From Chthonomonadales bacterium (GTDB lineage: Bacteria; Armatimonadota; Chthonomonadetes; Chthonomonadales; CAJBBX01), in the NCBI GenBank assembly GCA_027459625.1, contig DAIDHP010000006.1, positions 91,295-155,294 of the forward strand: a stretch of 64,000 bases of DNA, read 5' to 3'. The notes below the pieces were generated by a model. It saw only the letters and a list, made by a program, of their open reading frames with translations. It was not told the origin of the DNA and made no database searches. The position numbers and the translations under genes were made by a program. This document shows positions 27,127 to 36,460 of this stretch, in pieces (position 1 is the stretch's first letter; each line of letters starts with the position of its first letter).

Positions 27127-27507
27127 CTAGGGAATCACTGCGATCGCTTCAATTTCCACATCGGCCTCCAATGGCAGTCGCGCCACCTGAACGCAACTTC
27201 GTGCGGGCTTGATTTCACCCCAATATTCTCCGTATACCTTGTTTAATCGTCCGAAATCCTCCATGTCTGTTAGAAAGACGGTCGTCTTCACCACCTGTTC
27301 CAAGCCGATATTCGCCAGTTTCAGAACCGATTCAATATTGCGAATGCATTGTCTCACCCGTGCATCAAAGTCACCTTCGACAATTTGCCTGGTGTCGGGG
27401 TCCAAGGGAACCTGCCCGGAAACAAAGCAGAGATTCCCGAATTGTATTCCCGGACTATACGGAGCCCCGCTTACCGGAGAACCCGATTGTAATGCCTTTT
27501 TGTTCAT
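27127..27507 (-). CDS. ridA: RidA family reactive enamine/imine deaminase
   Basis: Small cytosolic RidA (YjgF/YER057c/UK114) protein that hydrolyses reactive enamines released by pyridoxal-phosphate enzymes. Recognised by GAPYSPGIQFGNLCFVSGQ near the N-terminus, LANIGLEQVVKTTVFLTDM, and PARSCVQVARLPLEADVEIE at the end, which contains the catalytic Arg and terminal Glu. 126 aa is the normal length. It stands alone, convergent with the cyclase gene. Confidence 0.94.
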   Translation of the reverse strand: MNKKALQSGSPVSGAPYSPGIQFGNLCFVSGQVPLDPDTRQIVEGDFDARVRQCIRNIESVLKLANIGLEQVVKTTVFLTDMEDFGRLNKVYGEYWGEIKPARSCVQVARLPLEADVEIEAIAVIP

Positions 27508-27698
27508 AATTCACCTCATTCTAAAGTCTAATATACGGAAGGCACGCCTCGCGCGGATAATGCGTACAGTGGAATAGGATTCCATGAAAATATCCAGAAA
27601 TGTTTCACCTCTTTCAATTCGCTTGGTTTTCGATACCCATCATGTAGCAAGTGGCTTATATCCGCAATGTTTGAAAAAGGATCGAGGATGTATAATTA

Positions 27699-28364
27699 TT
27701 ACTTCCCGCTGAAGCGCGCCTGTAAGTAATCGTACCACCCATCCATTCCCTGTCCGGTACGCGCGGAAATTTTTATAATTTCCGCGCGGGGAGTGATCGC
27801 ATGGATGTTGCATATTGCTACCTCGTCCTGAAAACCCACCGCATCCGCAATATCCATTTTATTCACAAGCACTACGTCGCATGTCTTGAAAAGAGTCGGA
27901 TATTTAAGCGGCTTGTCCTCTCCTTCCGTAACGGAAAGAATCCCCACTCGTAACTTTTCCCCGAGATCAAATGAGGATGGACATACGAGGTTTCCCACGT
28001 TTTCGATGAAAAGAATGTCAAGTCCACTCAGATTGAACTGTTTGAGCGCGCGCTGAATCATGTTCGCCTCCAAATGACATATGTCATTCGTATTGATCTG
28101 ATAAACGGGTGCCTCCTTTCCCGCCAACCTGCGAGCGTCATTGTCCGTCTGCAAATCGCCCACGATAACGCCTATGCGAAGTTTTCCCCTCAGATCGTCA
28201 AGTGTTCTCTCAAGTATGGCGGTTTTCCCGGAACCAGGAGAGGAGAGAACGTTGACCGTCAACACCTTTTCACGTTCAAATTGGTTGCGATTGTCGGCGG
28301 CGATGCTGTCATTTCGCCCTAAAACGGGTTCGTTGACATCTATGATAACTTTTTTATTCGTCAT
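27699..28364 (-). CDS. hypB: Hydrogenase/urease nickel incorporation GTPase HypB
   Basis: GTPase that delivers nickel to the [NiFe]-hydrogenase large subunit. G1 is NVLSSPGSGKTAIL, G3 region ENVGNLVCPSSFDLGE, G4 VNKMDI. The metal-binding Cys-His pair is NDICHLEAN and the third Cys is in LVCPSS, as in archaeal HypB. The N-terminal CxxCGC and His-rich stretches of enterobacterial forms are missing. 221 aa. It overlaps hypA by 11 bp, showing tight coupling. No other hyp genes or hydrogenase subunits are in the window. Confidence 0.95.
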   Translation of the reverse strand: MTNKKVIIDVNEPVLGRNDSIAADNRNQFEREKVLTVNVLSSPGSGKTAILERTLDDLRGKLRIGVIVGDLQTDNDARRLAGKEAPVYQINTNDICHLEANMIQRALKQFNLSGLDILFIENVGNLVCPSSFDLGEKLRVGILSVTEGEDKPLKYPTLFKTCDVVLVNKMDIADAVGFQDEVAICNIHAITPRAEIIKISARTGQGMDGWYDYLQARFSGK

Positions 28365-28710
28365 TATCCCTAGACACCTCCATGGAAAGCAGATATAGCT
28401 CTTTCCCTTGCGTTATTTTCCAAACCGGGTCTCCGCATTTAGGACAGATGTAGATGATTCCATCCGGCGAGAACTCCAAATTGCATCTCTCACACATACA
28501 TTTCACTTTCACAGCCTCGGAGATAAATTCGGCGCCCTCTGCCATAGTGCCAGGTGAAAGAGCTTCGAAGGCGAACTCCAACGCTTCGGTCACCACCCCT
28601 GACGCTTCTCCTATGCACATTCGTATGGAATCGATTCGATCCGCATTCGCTTCGCGAGCTTTCTCTTCCGCTATTTGGAGGATGCTTTCCATGATTCCAA
28701 CTTCGTGCAT
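28354..28710 (-). CDS. hypA: Hydrogenase maturation nickel metallochaperone HypA
   Basis: Nickel chaperone partner of HypB. The N-terminal MHEVGI supplies the nickel-binding His2. The zinc domain has two Cys pairs, CMCERC and CPKCGD. 118 aa is the family length. The start codon at 28710 is two bases past the protease gene stop, and the 3' end overlaps hypB by 11 bp, so the three genes are one translationally coupled unit. Confidence 0.95.
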   Translation of the reverse strand: MHEVGIMESILQIAEEKAREANADRIDSIRMCIGEASGVVTEALEFAFEALSPGTMAEGAEFISEAVKVKCMCERCNLEFSPDGIIYICPKCGDPVWKITQGKELYLLSMEVSRDNDE

Positions 28711-28712
28711 AA

Positions 28713-29183
28713 TTAACCGTCACGTTCCGAGCGCAAGGGTAACGTTGAGTGTTTCATTATAAAGTCCACCGCCTGCAGAACTGATATTTCCGTCTCCGGA
28801 GAGAGTTTCTCCCCGAAATCGAAGTTTCGCGCGGGAATGGCGATGAAAGTCGCTTCGGGCGAAGAGTCATAGAGAGCCTTGCAAAGAGAGAGAATGGATT
28901 CGGGATCGCAGGCGTGCAACGAAGCCAAATCCGTTTTTCTGAGGCTTAAATGCGTAACCCGTATCTCTTTCAGCGTAGTATCGACGGAGGCGTCAACGAA
29001 AAATACTCTGCGATATCGGCGAATCAACTCCGCGTGCTCCGGTAGGAGCTGGTGCGCAGAGACTGCATCGATATTATAGTTTTCGAGAGATAGTATTTTC
29101 TCCGCCACCACATACCCCGCCGCGTCATCCCCGCGAAGCGGGTTGCCATACCCCAAAACCAACGTGTCCGATAAAACATCCAT
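28713..29183 (-). CDS. [NiFe]-hydrogenase maturation protease (HyaD/HycI family)
   Basis: Endopeptidase that trims the large-subunit C-terminus after nickel insertion. The N-terminus LVLGYGNPLRGDDAAGYVVAE has the GNxLxxDDG-type motif with its nickel-binding acidic residue (family Glu/Asp), and FFVDASVD carries the second conserved Asp. The third conserved site is usually a His; HACDPES at about residue 90 is the likely position. 156 aa. It begins the hypA-hypB unit and lies 54 bp after an exported unknown. Presence of the protease implies a group 1, 2 or 3 [NiFe] hydrogenase elsewhere in the genome. Confidence 0.88.
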   Translation of the reverse strand: MDVLSDTLVLGYGNPLRGDDAAGYVVAEKILSLENYNIDAVSAHQLLPEHAELIRRYRRVFFVDASVDTTLKEIRVTHLSLRKTDLASLHACDPESILSLCKALYDSSPEATFIAIPARNFDFGEKLSPETEISVLQAVDFIMKHSTLPLRSERDG

Positions 29184-29237
29184 GCTTTAATATTACCCAA
29201 TACTTGAAGGGAGCGTCGGGAATAGCGGATAGGTGGG

Positions 29238-30170
29238 TTATCCGGCGCTGGCACGCTTATTAAGAAAATAAACAAGATATTTGACGGTGGATAGCACGGC
29301 TCCGCTGGAGTTCATCGCTTTGATCTCTATTAGATGCTCGCCGTTTTTAAATAACTTGGTGTTCCAACGGCAGGAAAAGGGGTACGTGTTCGATATCTTC
29401 GATTGACCGCCATCCAACGAAAAAATGCACGCAAAGGGCTTGTCGCCTTGCGCGGGATGAGCTTGAACTGTAAGCCAACCTGAACAGGGTTTGCCTCCAC
29501 GATTGATTAATCGCCTTAACGACAATGCGGAGTAGTAATCCCCTGCATGTCGTATATTCATTGCCATAGAGGGTTGTCGGCTTGCGTCATATTTCACAAG
29601 AATGATATAGACTTTGTTGGGTTCCGGAACGAAATCCTTGTTAGGCTTGATCAGATATTTCCCACTCCCTATCATCCATTCCGATCCAATGGAGGGCGAA
29701 AGAGTGGAAAAAAGCGGTCCGCCTATGGGAAGATTTACCAATAACGCCGCATTGTCCTTTCGAGCCTTTACGCCGTCAGGAAGAATGCGGATCATCTTAC
29801 CGAATCCTGTTGCGAGAGCGATGCCATACTTGGACGCTCGCTCAACCTCCGGTCGATCCAATACCGAACCCTGTTTCACTTCACTTGCCGCCCTGTCCAC
29901 ACGACCAATGAGTGTCCAACTAGCTCCCTTGTCATCGCTGATCTCCACCGCGCCGTATAACGTATTTTGAATGCGTATGCGGCATAGCTCGTCCGGGATG
30001 ATCGTAGAGGAACCGTTGAGATTTGTCGGAGATTGGGTTGATTGCCGTCTAGCCTCCGCCGGGTTCCCAAGGAACTGCAGGCAAAGGAGTGAGCAGATTA
30101 CGATCCACTCGAGGGTTTTCCAGCGCGTCCTCGGTTGACCGGAATTCCGATATAAGATCCGGGAAGTCAT
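29238..30170 (-). CDS. Exported protein of unknown function overlapping a GHL10 gene
   Basis: 310 aa with a signal peptide whose hydrophobic core is WIVICSLLCLQFL ending at NPAEA. The mature part looks like beta-sandwich segments (AVEISDDKGASWTLIGRVDR and a C-terminal region with FSCRWNTKLFKNGEHLIEIKAMNSSGA, which is bacterial Ig-like). No family is assigned. The only plausible ATG (30170) lies inside the upstream gene, giving a 122-nt out-of-phase overlap that holds the whole signal peptide. Translational coupling with the glycosidase is likely. Confidence 0.7.
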   Translation of the reverse strand: MTSRILYRNSGQPRTRWKTLEWIVICSLLCLQFLGNPAEARRQSTQSPTNLNGSSTIIPDELCRIRIQNTLYGAVEISDDKGASWTLIGRVDRAASEVKQGSVLDRPEVERASKYGIALATGFGKMIRILPDGVKARKDNAALLVNLPIGGPLFSTLSPSIGSEWMIGSGKYLIKPNKDFVPEPNKVYIILVKYDASRQPSMAMNIRHAGDYYSALSLRRLINRGGKPCSGWLTVQAHPAQGDKPFACIFSLDGGQSKISNTYPFSCRWNTKLFKNGEHLIEIKAMNSSGAVLSTVKYLVYFLNKRASAG

Positions 30171-31770
30171 CCGGAGGGATTGTTGGTTGTGCAAATGCCT
30201 GATGAAGCAGGTTCCAGTAATTGTAGTCGTAGATGTAAGAGAGATCAAAGATCATCACCCCTTGTGAATTCCGTTCCGCCGTTTTGATGGCTTGCTCGAA
30301 TCCGGCAGGGTTGTCATAATAATTCAACACATACAATCCTGCGTACACGGGGACGCTATTCGCCACGACGGTGGTTGAGAGCTGCGCTGCGGATTCTACG
30401 GTGGCACCTTCGGATTTGTGCTGAATCATCGCATCGGCGCGTGTCGGAACGGTATAATAACATCCCGTCGATATCCAGTTTAAAAACTCCGCGTAACCGG
30501 TCTCGTTGTAATTCGACGTAGCCCATGACATTGTGACGGGGAATTTCTCACTTCCCCAGTTGACACCCACTCCGTAATACTCTCCGAACCATGAGCCCAC
30601 ATATACGGCGTATTTGATTCCCGGATGCACTGCGCTGATCTGTTGAGTGGCGTCTCGCAGGAACTGGCGTATGACGGACGCTCGAAACTCTAACCACTGC
30701 TTGAAGTATTTTCCGTGCTCGACTGGCTTTCCCGGGATGGGATTGAACTGAATAACATCCTGCGGCCAATGGTTAACCGGTTTGCCAAGCCATTTTTCAA
30801 AAGCGGTGTGCGATAAATCGCTGAAATCGTTGTAGATGTCGGCGTAGCGCATACGGTCCATCATAATCCCATCCACATCATAATTTTGCGCCACTTCCTT
30901 CATCAAGGATATCTCATACTGCCTGACTTGAGGGTTGAGAGGATTGACAAAGACCGCCACCTTTTCATCGGCGGCGTCCGCAATCGGAACCAGCTTGCCT
31001 TGAGCGTCGAATTGGACCGAATCTCCCGCGCGTAGATTGTTGGTCGCCCAATTCAGAGCGTTCCCCTTCAATACCAGCAACTCACCGTTCTCCGGAGGAG
31101 CTAGGGGCTCATCCCCTAATAACGCGGGGTCGATAATGCCCGCCACACGGTTATTGTCATCCACTTCCACCGCGATTTTAGAGCCCAAAGGTCCAGAGGT
31201 GGTTTGAAGAAAATCCCCTCGATGCACGATGTTTTGCGCCGAGGAATCGGGTTCGTTTTCACCGCGAATTGGAAGCTTGGAACCATTCGGGGCCACCAAG
31301 GAGCGATCCACGACATACGCGATCGATTGCCAGTCCGGATGCTGGTAGCCGGGGCCAATACCGTAGTACTTGTGCCCTTCGCCCAGAACATTGAAGGAGG
31401 CGTAAACATAGAGACCAGCCTTATGTCCTTCCGTGACGAATGCTTTGAGTACATCGAAATCGGGGTAGGTTTTACCTTGCCATTGAAGCAAATGAGGGGC
31501 GATATGACTATCGTAGAGAACCTCGCCGCATACAGGTTTCACGTCAACCACGAGAGTGGTGATGCCCGCTTGCTTGCATCGCTGCACGATATCTTGCACC
31601 CCAGCCTCCGAGGTGGTGCGAGCGATGTTCGCTGTTCCATCAATCCACATCACTCTGTTTTCCAGACCGAGATCCGTGGTGAGATTGCGTGCGAAATTGG
31701 GTGGAACTTGACTAAACGACAAACCACATATTAATAAGAGCATGCATATGCTCGTGCATTTCAAGACCAT
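30049..31770 (-). CDS. Exported family 10 glycosidase-like protein (GHL10 type)
   Basis: 573 aa starting with a signal peptide (VLKCTSICMLLLICGLSFS). The domain begins NRVMWIDGTANIARTTSEAG, then VQDIVQRCKQAGITTLVVDVK, the GHL10 start, and continues with GHKAGLYVYASFNVLGEGH, YDVDGIMMDRMRYAD and FRASVIRQFLRDATQQI. These match the TIM-barrel family often annotated as glycosyl hydrolase-like 10 (DUF187), some members of which act on peptidoglycan or cell-wall sugars. Catalytic residues of the subfamily are not firmly known. It leads a same-strand run of four genes into hypAB, though a shared function is unlikely. Confidence 0.85.
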   Translation of the reverse strand: MVLKCTSICMLLLICGLSFSQVPPNFARNLTTDLGLENRVMWIDGTANIARTTSEAGVQDIVQRCKQAGITTLVVDVKPVCGEVLYDSHIAPHLLQWQGKTYPDFDVLKAFVTEGHKAGLYVYASFNVLGEGHKYYGIGPGYQHPDWQSIAYVVDRSLVAPNGSKLPIRGENEPDSSAQNIVHRGDFLQTTSGPLGSKIAVEVDDNNRVAGIIDPALLGDEPLAPPENGELLVLKGNALNWATNNLRAGDSVQFDAQGKLVPIADAADEKVAVFVNPLNPQVRQYEISLMKEVAQNYDVDGIMMDRMRYADIYNDFSDLSHTAFEKWLGKPVNHWPQDVIQFNPIPGKPVEHGKYFKQWLEFRASVIRQFLRDATQQISAVHPGIKYAVYVGSWFGEYYGVGVNWGSEKFPVTMSWATSNYNETGYAEFLNWISTGCYYTVPTRADAMIQHKSEGATVESAAQLSTTVVANSVPVYAGLYVLNYYDNPAGFEQAIKTAERNSQGVMIFDLSYIYDYNYWNLLHQAFAQPTIPPDDFPDLISEFRSTEDALENPRVDRNLLTPLPAVPWEPGGG

Positions 31771-31858
31771 ATATTAAGACAATCGCCATCGTGAAACCGA
31801 GGATCGCGATCTCCACACTAGATATTATATCTTATCCTGGGTCGTAAGCATACGTATG

Positions 31859-32107
31859 TCATTTATTTTCGGTAATCACCTCCCATATCACATCGCGTAT
31901 GCCCATTCTTTGACGCAATGTTTTTTTTATCGTTTCCGCTTCCTGAGAGAGGTCGACTTCCGGGTGGGTTTGAAGTTTACTCATTACGCCACGCATGTAT
32001 GCCACACCGTGAGTGCAGTAGATATCCATTCTGGAGCTATCCACGTATCTTCGTGAAATTTCACGCTGAATCATACGAGTTAAATAAGCGTCTTCACCCG
32101 TAGCCAT
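31859..32107 (-). CDS. Small BON-domain-like protein
   Basis: 82 aa. The pattern MDIYCTHGVAYMRGVMSKL, a short helix, then VIWEVITE resembles a BON domain (I-x-V-x-x-G-x-V-x-L-x-G-x-V followed by a helix and a closing strand). There is no signal peptide, so it is cytosolic, unlike most BON proteins, which bind membranes in the periplasm. AAAGGAG lies six bases upstream of the ATG at 32107, a strong translation signal. The role is unknown. Confidence 0.7.
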   Translation of the reverse strand: MATGEDAYLTRMIQREISRRYVDSSRMDIYCTHGVAYMRGVMSKLQTHPEVDLSQEAETIKKTLRQRMGIRDVIWEVITENK

Positions 32108-32410
32108 TGCAAGCTCCTTTCATGACGAATTCATCAAAGTATGCCTATATATTCCACTATTATAAGGTATTTCTCATCATCATCACAATACTATTTTACA
32201 AACGAAAACAGTCTTTAAATCACTAGACGTTTTTAATACGGCAACCGTGACAAATCGTTTCCAAGTATTGCCATATCCGTCATATTTATTACCTGGTGAT
32301 GGGTGCGGTGTCAGTCGTTACGAGGAACCGCCATCCTCATTATAGACCGTGAATAGGTTTGATTTGATCCATCAACCTTGTATCATTGTTCTGTTCTTCG
32401 GTATGGCGAA
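32108..32410. other. Intergenic region without recognised gene
   Basis: About 300 bp between the BON-like gene start and the stop of the PII-like gene, AT-rich. I see no terminator, RNA or repeat. Confidence 0.4.
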
Positions 32411-32701
32411 TCAACAATACTCCTCCGCAGGCACCGCAAAGATTTTAACCGCCAAACGCCCGTTTCTCTGCTCCTCCAATTTGTTGACGGCGTCCAACAC
32501 TTTGGGTGTCATCTCTTGGGGTACGCCGACTATCAAAAGTGTGTTCAAGCCCGGCCATATTGGCGACCCTTCTCGCTTGCCGTTTTTACCGTAGCCCGTC
32601 GAGTTAGCGAATCGGGAATACCCGGGTACGCCAATTTCGATCAGCATCGCTATCAGCTTATCCTCCACACCTGATTCGCATAAAATAAAAAGCAGTTGCA
32701 T
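32411..32701 (-). CDS. PII-like / PG0541-type small protein
   Basis: 96 aa with the ferredoxin-like babbab pattern of PII-related proteins: MQLLFILCESGVEDKLIAML, IEIGVPGYSRFANSTGYGKN, and EEQRNGRLAVKIFAVPAEEY. GYSRFANSTGYGK corresponds to the T-loop region of PG0541-like proteins associated with transporters. AGGAG lies six bases upstream of the ATG at 32701; an open extension to 32806 lacks such a site and does not fit the family. No transporter gene is adjacent, so its partner is unknown. Confidence 0.75.
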   Translation of the reverse strand: MQLLFILCESGVEDKLIAMLIEIGVPGYSRFANSTGYGKNGKREGSPIWPGLNTLLIVGVPQEMTPKVLDAVNKLEEQRNGRLAVKIFAVPAEEYC

Positions 32702-33030
32702 CTCTTTCTCCTGTCGTCCGAAACGATCTTTACACTGATCCAATTCATTATATTGCATAACTGTTTCGAATGCATGTTCAAGGCGATTGGCATTCACTTG
32801 GTTCATTCTCGTTTATGAGGAAAGTAAGTCGGCTGCAACTCATTCTTTTTCGCTCCTTGATAGTAAGGTATTCTAATCATGCGAGGAAATTGTCACAAAC
32901 GCGTTCCATGTGTTTCACCATGCGCGGAGGGATCGATTACAGTTTCATAATTTGGGTTTGGCAATCACCTCTGCATTGGACATTGAATATATGATGTGGC
33001 TAATATGCATCGCTCGTGGAGGAGAACTAA
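32702..33030. other. Divergent intergenic region upstream of the M16 peptidase gene
   Basis: About 330 bp between divergent genes. A strong ribosome site (GTGGAGGAG) sits just before 33031. No clear promoter, RNA gene or repeat was found. Confidence 0.4.
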
Positions 33031-35619
33031 ATGGCTTTAACGGACAATGTGTGCAAGGAGACTCTTCCAAACGGCTTGACCCTGTTGGTCAAGGAGAACC
33101 ATGCTTCACCCGTCGTGTCTCTTGTGGCGCATGTGAGGGCTGGATATTTTTACGAGCCGGATCATTGGGGCGGTATTTCTCATGTGATCGAGCATATGTT
33201 TTTCAAAGGGACGACTACGCGCCCCGGTAAGGAGTTGGTGGCGCAGGCTGTGAGGGAGATCGGAGGATACATTAACGCCGGTACCTATTATGAGGAGACT
33301 ATTTACTATATAACCCTTCCGTCCGTGAACCTGGAGAAGGGGATTGAGATACAGTCTGATATGTTCCTTCATTCTCTATTCGATGCTGGCGAGCTTGAAA
33401 GGGAGTTGGAGGTGATAATACAGGAGAGCAAGCAAAAGCACGACAATCCACACGCCATGCTCTTCGAGTCGCTGTACGCTCGCGCATTCGACTCTCACCG
33501 AATTCGCCGCTGGCGCATCGGGGAGGAGGAGACGCTTCGCTCTTTCCGCCGCGACGATCTGCTCCAATTCATCCAAAACATGTACCGACCGGAAAATATC
33601 ATTCTCTCCGTTGTCGGCGATGTGGAGTCTGCGAATTTTGCTAGTTTGATTGATCGATACTGGGGGGAAATGCCTCGAGGGGTTCTCCGCAAGGATGCCT
33701 CTCCCATGGAGCCCGAAAGGCGCGGATTTCGATATCAACGGTTGGAGGCGGACATACGCCAAAAACTCTTCGTCATCGGCTATCATGCACCGCATATGCT
33801 TCACGAGGACACGCCCGCTCTTGTGATGGCGGGGAATATTCTGTCGGATGGCAGAAGTTCTCGATTATATCGTAAATTACGCGAGGAAAAACGACTGGTG
33901 AGTTCGATAGGGGCTGGATACGAGGGATTTTCCGAACTGGGGATTTTCACTTTGAACGGGGACAGTTTGGGATCCGATCCTTTGGAGGCGGAGCGCGCAG
34001 TATTCGAGGAGTTGCTGCGTTTGATCGACTCTGACATTCAGGATGAGGAACTGGTGCGAGTGAAGACTCGATTGCAATCAAGCAACCTCTTTGAATTGGA
34101 GGAGACTCTCGGTATGGCGAGCAAACTCGCCAATGCGGAGGCTTACGGGGATTATCATTTGGTGGATGCGCATTTTGAAAAATTACAGGCGATGACAAAA
34201 GATCAAACACGGGAAGCCGTATGGAAATACCTGAACCCTGAAAACGCCACACTGCTTGAATATCTTCCGCGCAACGGCGATCTTCCCGCGAGATTGGACT
34301 CTCTGGAGGAGGTGGCGCCGCAGGTATGGCAATTCGGAACGACCATTGAGGAATCGGATAATGGCGAACCCGTCGAACAGGCGCATCCCTCCCGATTAGG
34401 AAGTATGAGCTTTATGGAATCCAAGGGATCCTTCATGATCCTCCCTAGGCGAGATCTGCCGCTTGTCGCCATTCAGATTCTTTTTCGAGGGGGGAAACGC
34501 GAAGAGGACGCCGGCAATTCCGGCATCACCCAAATGATGTTAAATTGTTCCCGAAAGAGTGCCGCGGGGCTTGGCGCGGGCGAAATATCTGAGATTATCG
34601 AGGGGTTAGGCGCCAGCTTTGGGGTGACACCAGGCATGGATCATTTCGGGTATTACATGAAACTTCCCATGGATTGCGCTTTGGAGGGGTTGGAAATTCT
34701 CGCTAAGATTATCCGCGAACCGGATTTCCCGAAGGATGAGGTGGAGAAGGAGAAAGAGGCGCATCTGGAGGCGATCAATCATCATTATGACAGCATGTTT
34801 CCGCATGCGATGGATCTTTTTCAGCAGGCTTGTTACGGAGAACAGCCTTACGGGCTTCCTTCCGTTGGGAGAGAGGAGGCTATCCGCGCATTCACCTCGG
34901 ATTCTCTAAGAGAGTGGCGGGCACGGTGGCTACATAGAGCTAACGCGGTTGTTTCGGTGGTAGGGGATGGCGATACGGAGACGCTTCGTCGATTCGCCTT
35001 GAGCATCTTACCGTTTTCGGAGGGTGTTGCGCCTTCCTTGTCGAATAACCTTTATGGAGAGAATAACGAAAAGGTGTTTCAGGTGGAGCGTCAGCAAACG
35101 GCCGCTGTTCTTGGTTTCCCCGGAATTGCCGTGGATGAGGATGATCGATACGCATTGGATCTCCTTGCGGAGATCGGCTCCGGGCTTGCCGGGCGGTTTT
35201 TCCAAGCCGTTCGCGGGGAGCGTGGGCTCGCCTATGCGGTTCATGCAGCGCATCGATCTAGAAGAGACGGGGGTAATTTTATTATCTACACCGCCACCTC
35301 TCCGGAAAATGAGTTGTTGGCGAGGGAGATTCTTCTTAGGGAGTGCGAGCGATTCAAGGAGGAGCCGGTAACGGACAAAGAGCTAAGAGACGCCAAGGAA
35401 TCGATCAACGGGAAATGGATCATCGGAATGCAGACCTTCACCGCGCAGTGCATGTTTTACGGTGAGACCCTTGCATACGGATTGCCGGAGGATCAAATGA
35501 AAAGATATCTTCAGCGGATTAGAGTGGTTACTGCGGGAGATATCGTGGAAGTGGCGCGGAAGTATATCAACACGGGCAGAATGTGGCTTGGAATTGTTCG
35601 CGGTGGAGTATCCGAGTGA
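33031..35619 (+). CDS. M16 (insulinase/pitrilysin-like) zinc peptidase, two-domain
   Basis: 862 aa, two tandem M16 halves. The N-terminal half has the inverted zinc motif HVIEHMFFKG (HxxEH) and the downstream Glu in LEVIIQESKQKHDNPH. The C-terminal half (from about residue 450) has the fold but no HxxEH, as is usual for the inactive half. No signal peptide is present, so it is a cytosolic or membrane-associated protease like other bacterial M16 enzymes. GGAGGAG lies a few bases before the ATG. It is followed 41 bp later by pth, possibly as one transcript. Confidence 0.93.
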   Translation: MALTDNVCKETLPNGLTLLVKENHASPVVSLVAHVRAGYFYEPDHWGGISHVIEHMFFKGTTTRPGKELVAQAVREIGGYINAGTYYEETIYYITLPSVNLEKGIEIQSDMFLHSLFDAGELERELEVIIQESKQKHDNPHAMLFESLYARAFDSHRIRRWRIGEEETLRSFRRDDLLQFIQNMYRPENIILSVVGDVESANFASLIDRYWGEMPRGVLRKDASPMEPERRGFRYQRLEADIRQKLFVIGYHAPHMLHEDTPALVMAGNILSDGRSSRLYRKLREEKRLVSSIGAGYEGFSELGIFTLNGDSLGSDPLEAERAVFEELLRLIDSDIQDEELVRVKTRLQSSNLFELEETLGMASKLANAEAYGDYHLVDAHFEKLQAMTKDQTREAVWKYLNPENATLLEYLPRNGDLPARLDSLEEVAPQVWQFGTTIEESDNGEPVEQAHPSRLGSMSFMESKGSFMILPRRDLPLVAIQILFRGGKREEDAGNSGITQMMLNCSRKSAAGLGAGEISEIIEGLGASFGVTPGMDHFGYYMKLPMDCALEGLEILAKIIREPDFPKDEVEKEKEAHLEAINHHYDSMFPHAMDLFQQACYGEQPYGLPSVGREEAIRAFTSDSLREWRARWLHRANAVVSVVGDGDTETLRRFALSILPFSEGVAPSLSNNLYGENNEKVFQVERQQTAAVLGFPGIAVDEDDRYALDLLAEIGSGLAGRFFQAVRGERGLAYAVHAAHRSRRDGGNFIIYTATSPENELLAREILLRECERFKEEPVTDKELRDAKESINGKWIIGMQTFTAQCMFYGETLAYGLPEDQMKRYLQRIRVVTAGDIVEVARKYINTGRMWLGIVRGGVSE

Positions 35620-35660
35620 TTTGCCAATTTCAACGAGGGCTCGAATATCCGGAGTTTTGA

Positions 35661-36221
35661 ATGGTTAAATTGATTTTGGGATTGGGCAATCCGGGGCGGG
35701 AATACGAGGGCACTCGTCATAACGTCGGATTTGAAGCGATAGATGAATTATCCACTCGCCACGGCATTGCGGTCAGGAAGCGCGATTTTCGATCGGTGAT
35801 TGGCGAGGGTTTGATCAATGGACAGAAAGTGATCCTCGCAAGACCGATGACCTACATGAACCTTTCCGGAGAGGCCGTGGGAGCGATTGCGAGGATGTTC
35901 AAGATCGAGCCAAAGGATATTTGGATCATCCTGGATGATATTGCGTTGCCATTAGGCAGGATACGGTTGAGGTTGAAAGGTTCTCCCGGAGGACATAACG
36001 GGTTGAAATCGATCCAAGCGCATCTACACACCAACGAATACCCGCGTATTCGCATCGGTGTGGGAGCGCCCGTCTCAACGGATTTGGTGGATCACGTGTT
36101 AAGCCGCTTCAACCCCGAAGAGCGTGAAGTTATTTCGGAAGCAATTGATCGGGCGGCGGATGCAGTGGAGGAGGCTCTTGAATGTGGTTTCGAAAGAGCC
36201 ATGAACCTGTTCAACAACTGA
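35661..36221 (+). CDS. pth: Peptidyl-tRNA hydrolase
   Basis: Recycles peptidyl-tRNA dropped from ribosomes. All catalytic features are present: LILGLGNPGREYEGTRHNVG with the key Asn and His, PMTYMNLSGEAVG, ILDDIALPLGRIRL with the catalytic Asp, and GSPGGHNGLKSIQAHL with the conserved Asn. 186 aa is standard. GGAG lies upstream of the ATG. It is convergent with tRNA-Pro. Confidence 0.96.
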   Translation: MVKLILGLGNPGREYEGTRHNVGFEAIDELSTRHGIAVRKRDFRSVIGEGLINGQKVILARPMTYMNLSGEAVGAIARMFKIEPKDIWIILDDIALPLGRIRLRLKGSPGGHNGLKSIQAHLHTNEYPRIRIGVGAPVSTDLVDHVLSRFNPEEREVISEAIDRAADAVEEALECGFERAMNLFNN

Positions 36222-36305
36222 GAGAGATGGAGATTAACAATATCCCCCTCGGCTTTGGAAGAGGAAAGCTATCTCCTCTGGAGCCGATATCGGGGATTAC
36301 AAAAA

Positions 36306-36381
36306 TCGGGGAAGCCGGATTCGAACCGGCGGTCTCCTGTTCCCAAAACAGGCGCGATAGACCTGACTTCGCTATTCCCCG
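36306..36381 (-). tRNA. tRNA-Pro, anticodon TGG
   Basis: On the minus strand the gene folds as a cloverleaf. The acceptor stem is CGGGGAA/TTCCCCG, the D arm GCGA...TCGC, and the anticodon arm CCTGT-TTTGGGA-ACAGG with TGG. The T arm is GCCGG-TTCGAAT-CCGGC and the discriminator is A. No CCA is encoded. A short T-run follows. Confidence 0.95.
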
Positions 36382-36460
36382 AATACGCGATAATGATACC
36401 ATATAATCCGTTTCATTTAGCTGAATAATCGTTCCGAAGCATGATATGGAAACGTATGCG

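Noticed and set aside
32702..32806. N-terminal extension of the PII-like protein
   Set aside because: The strong AGGAG site is before the ATG at 32701; the extension is not PII-like.
36182..36406. Open frame running through the tRNA gene
   Set aside because: It overlaps the pth end and tRNA-Pro, and reads as a chance frame.
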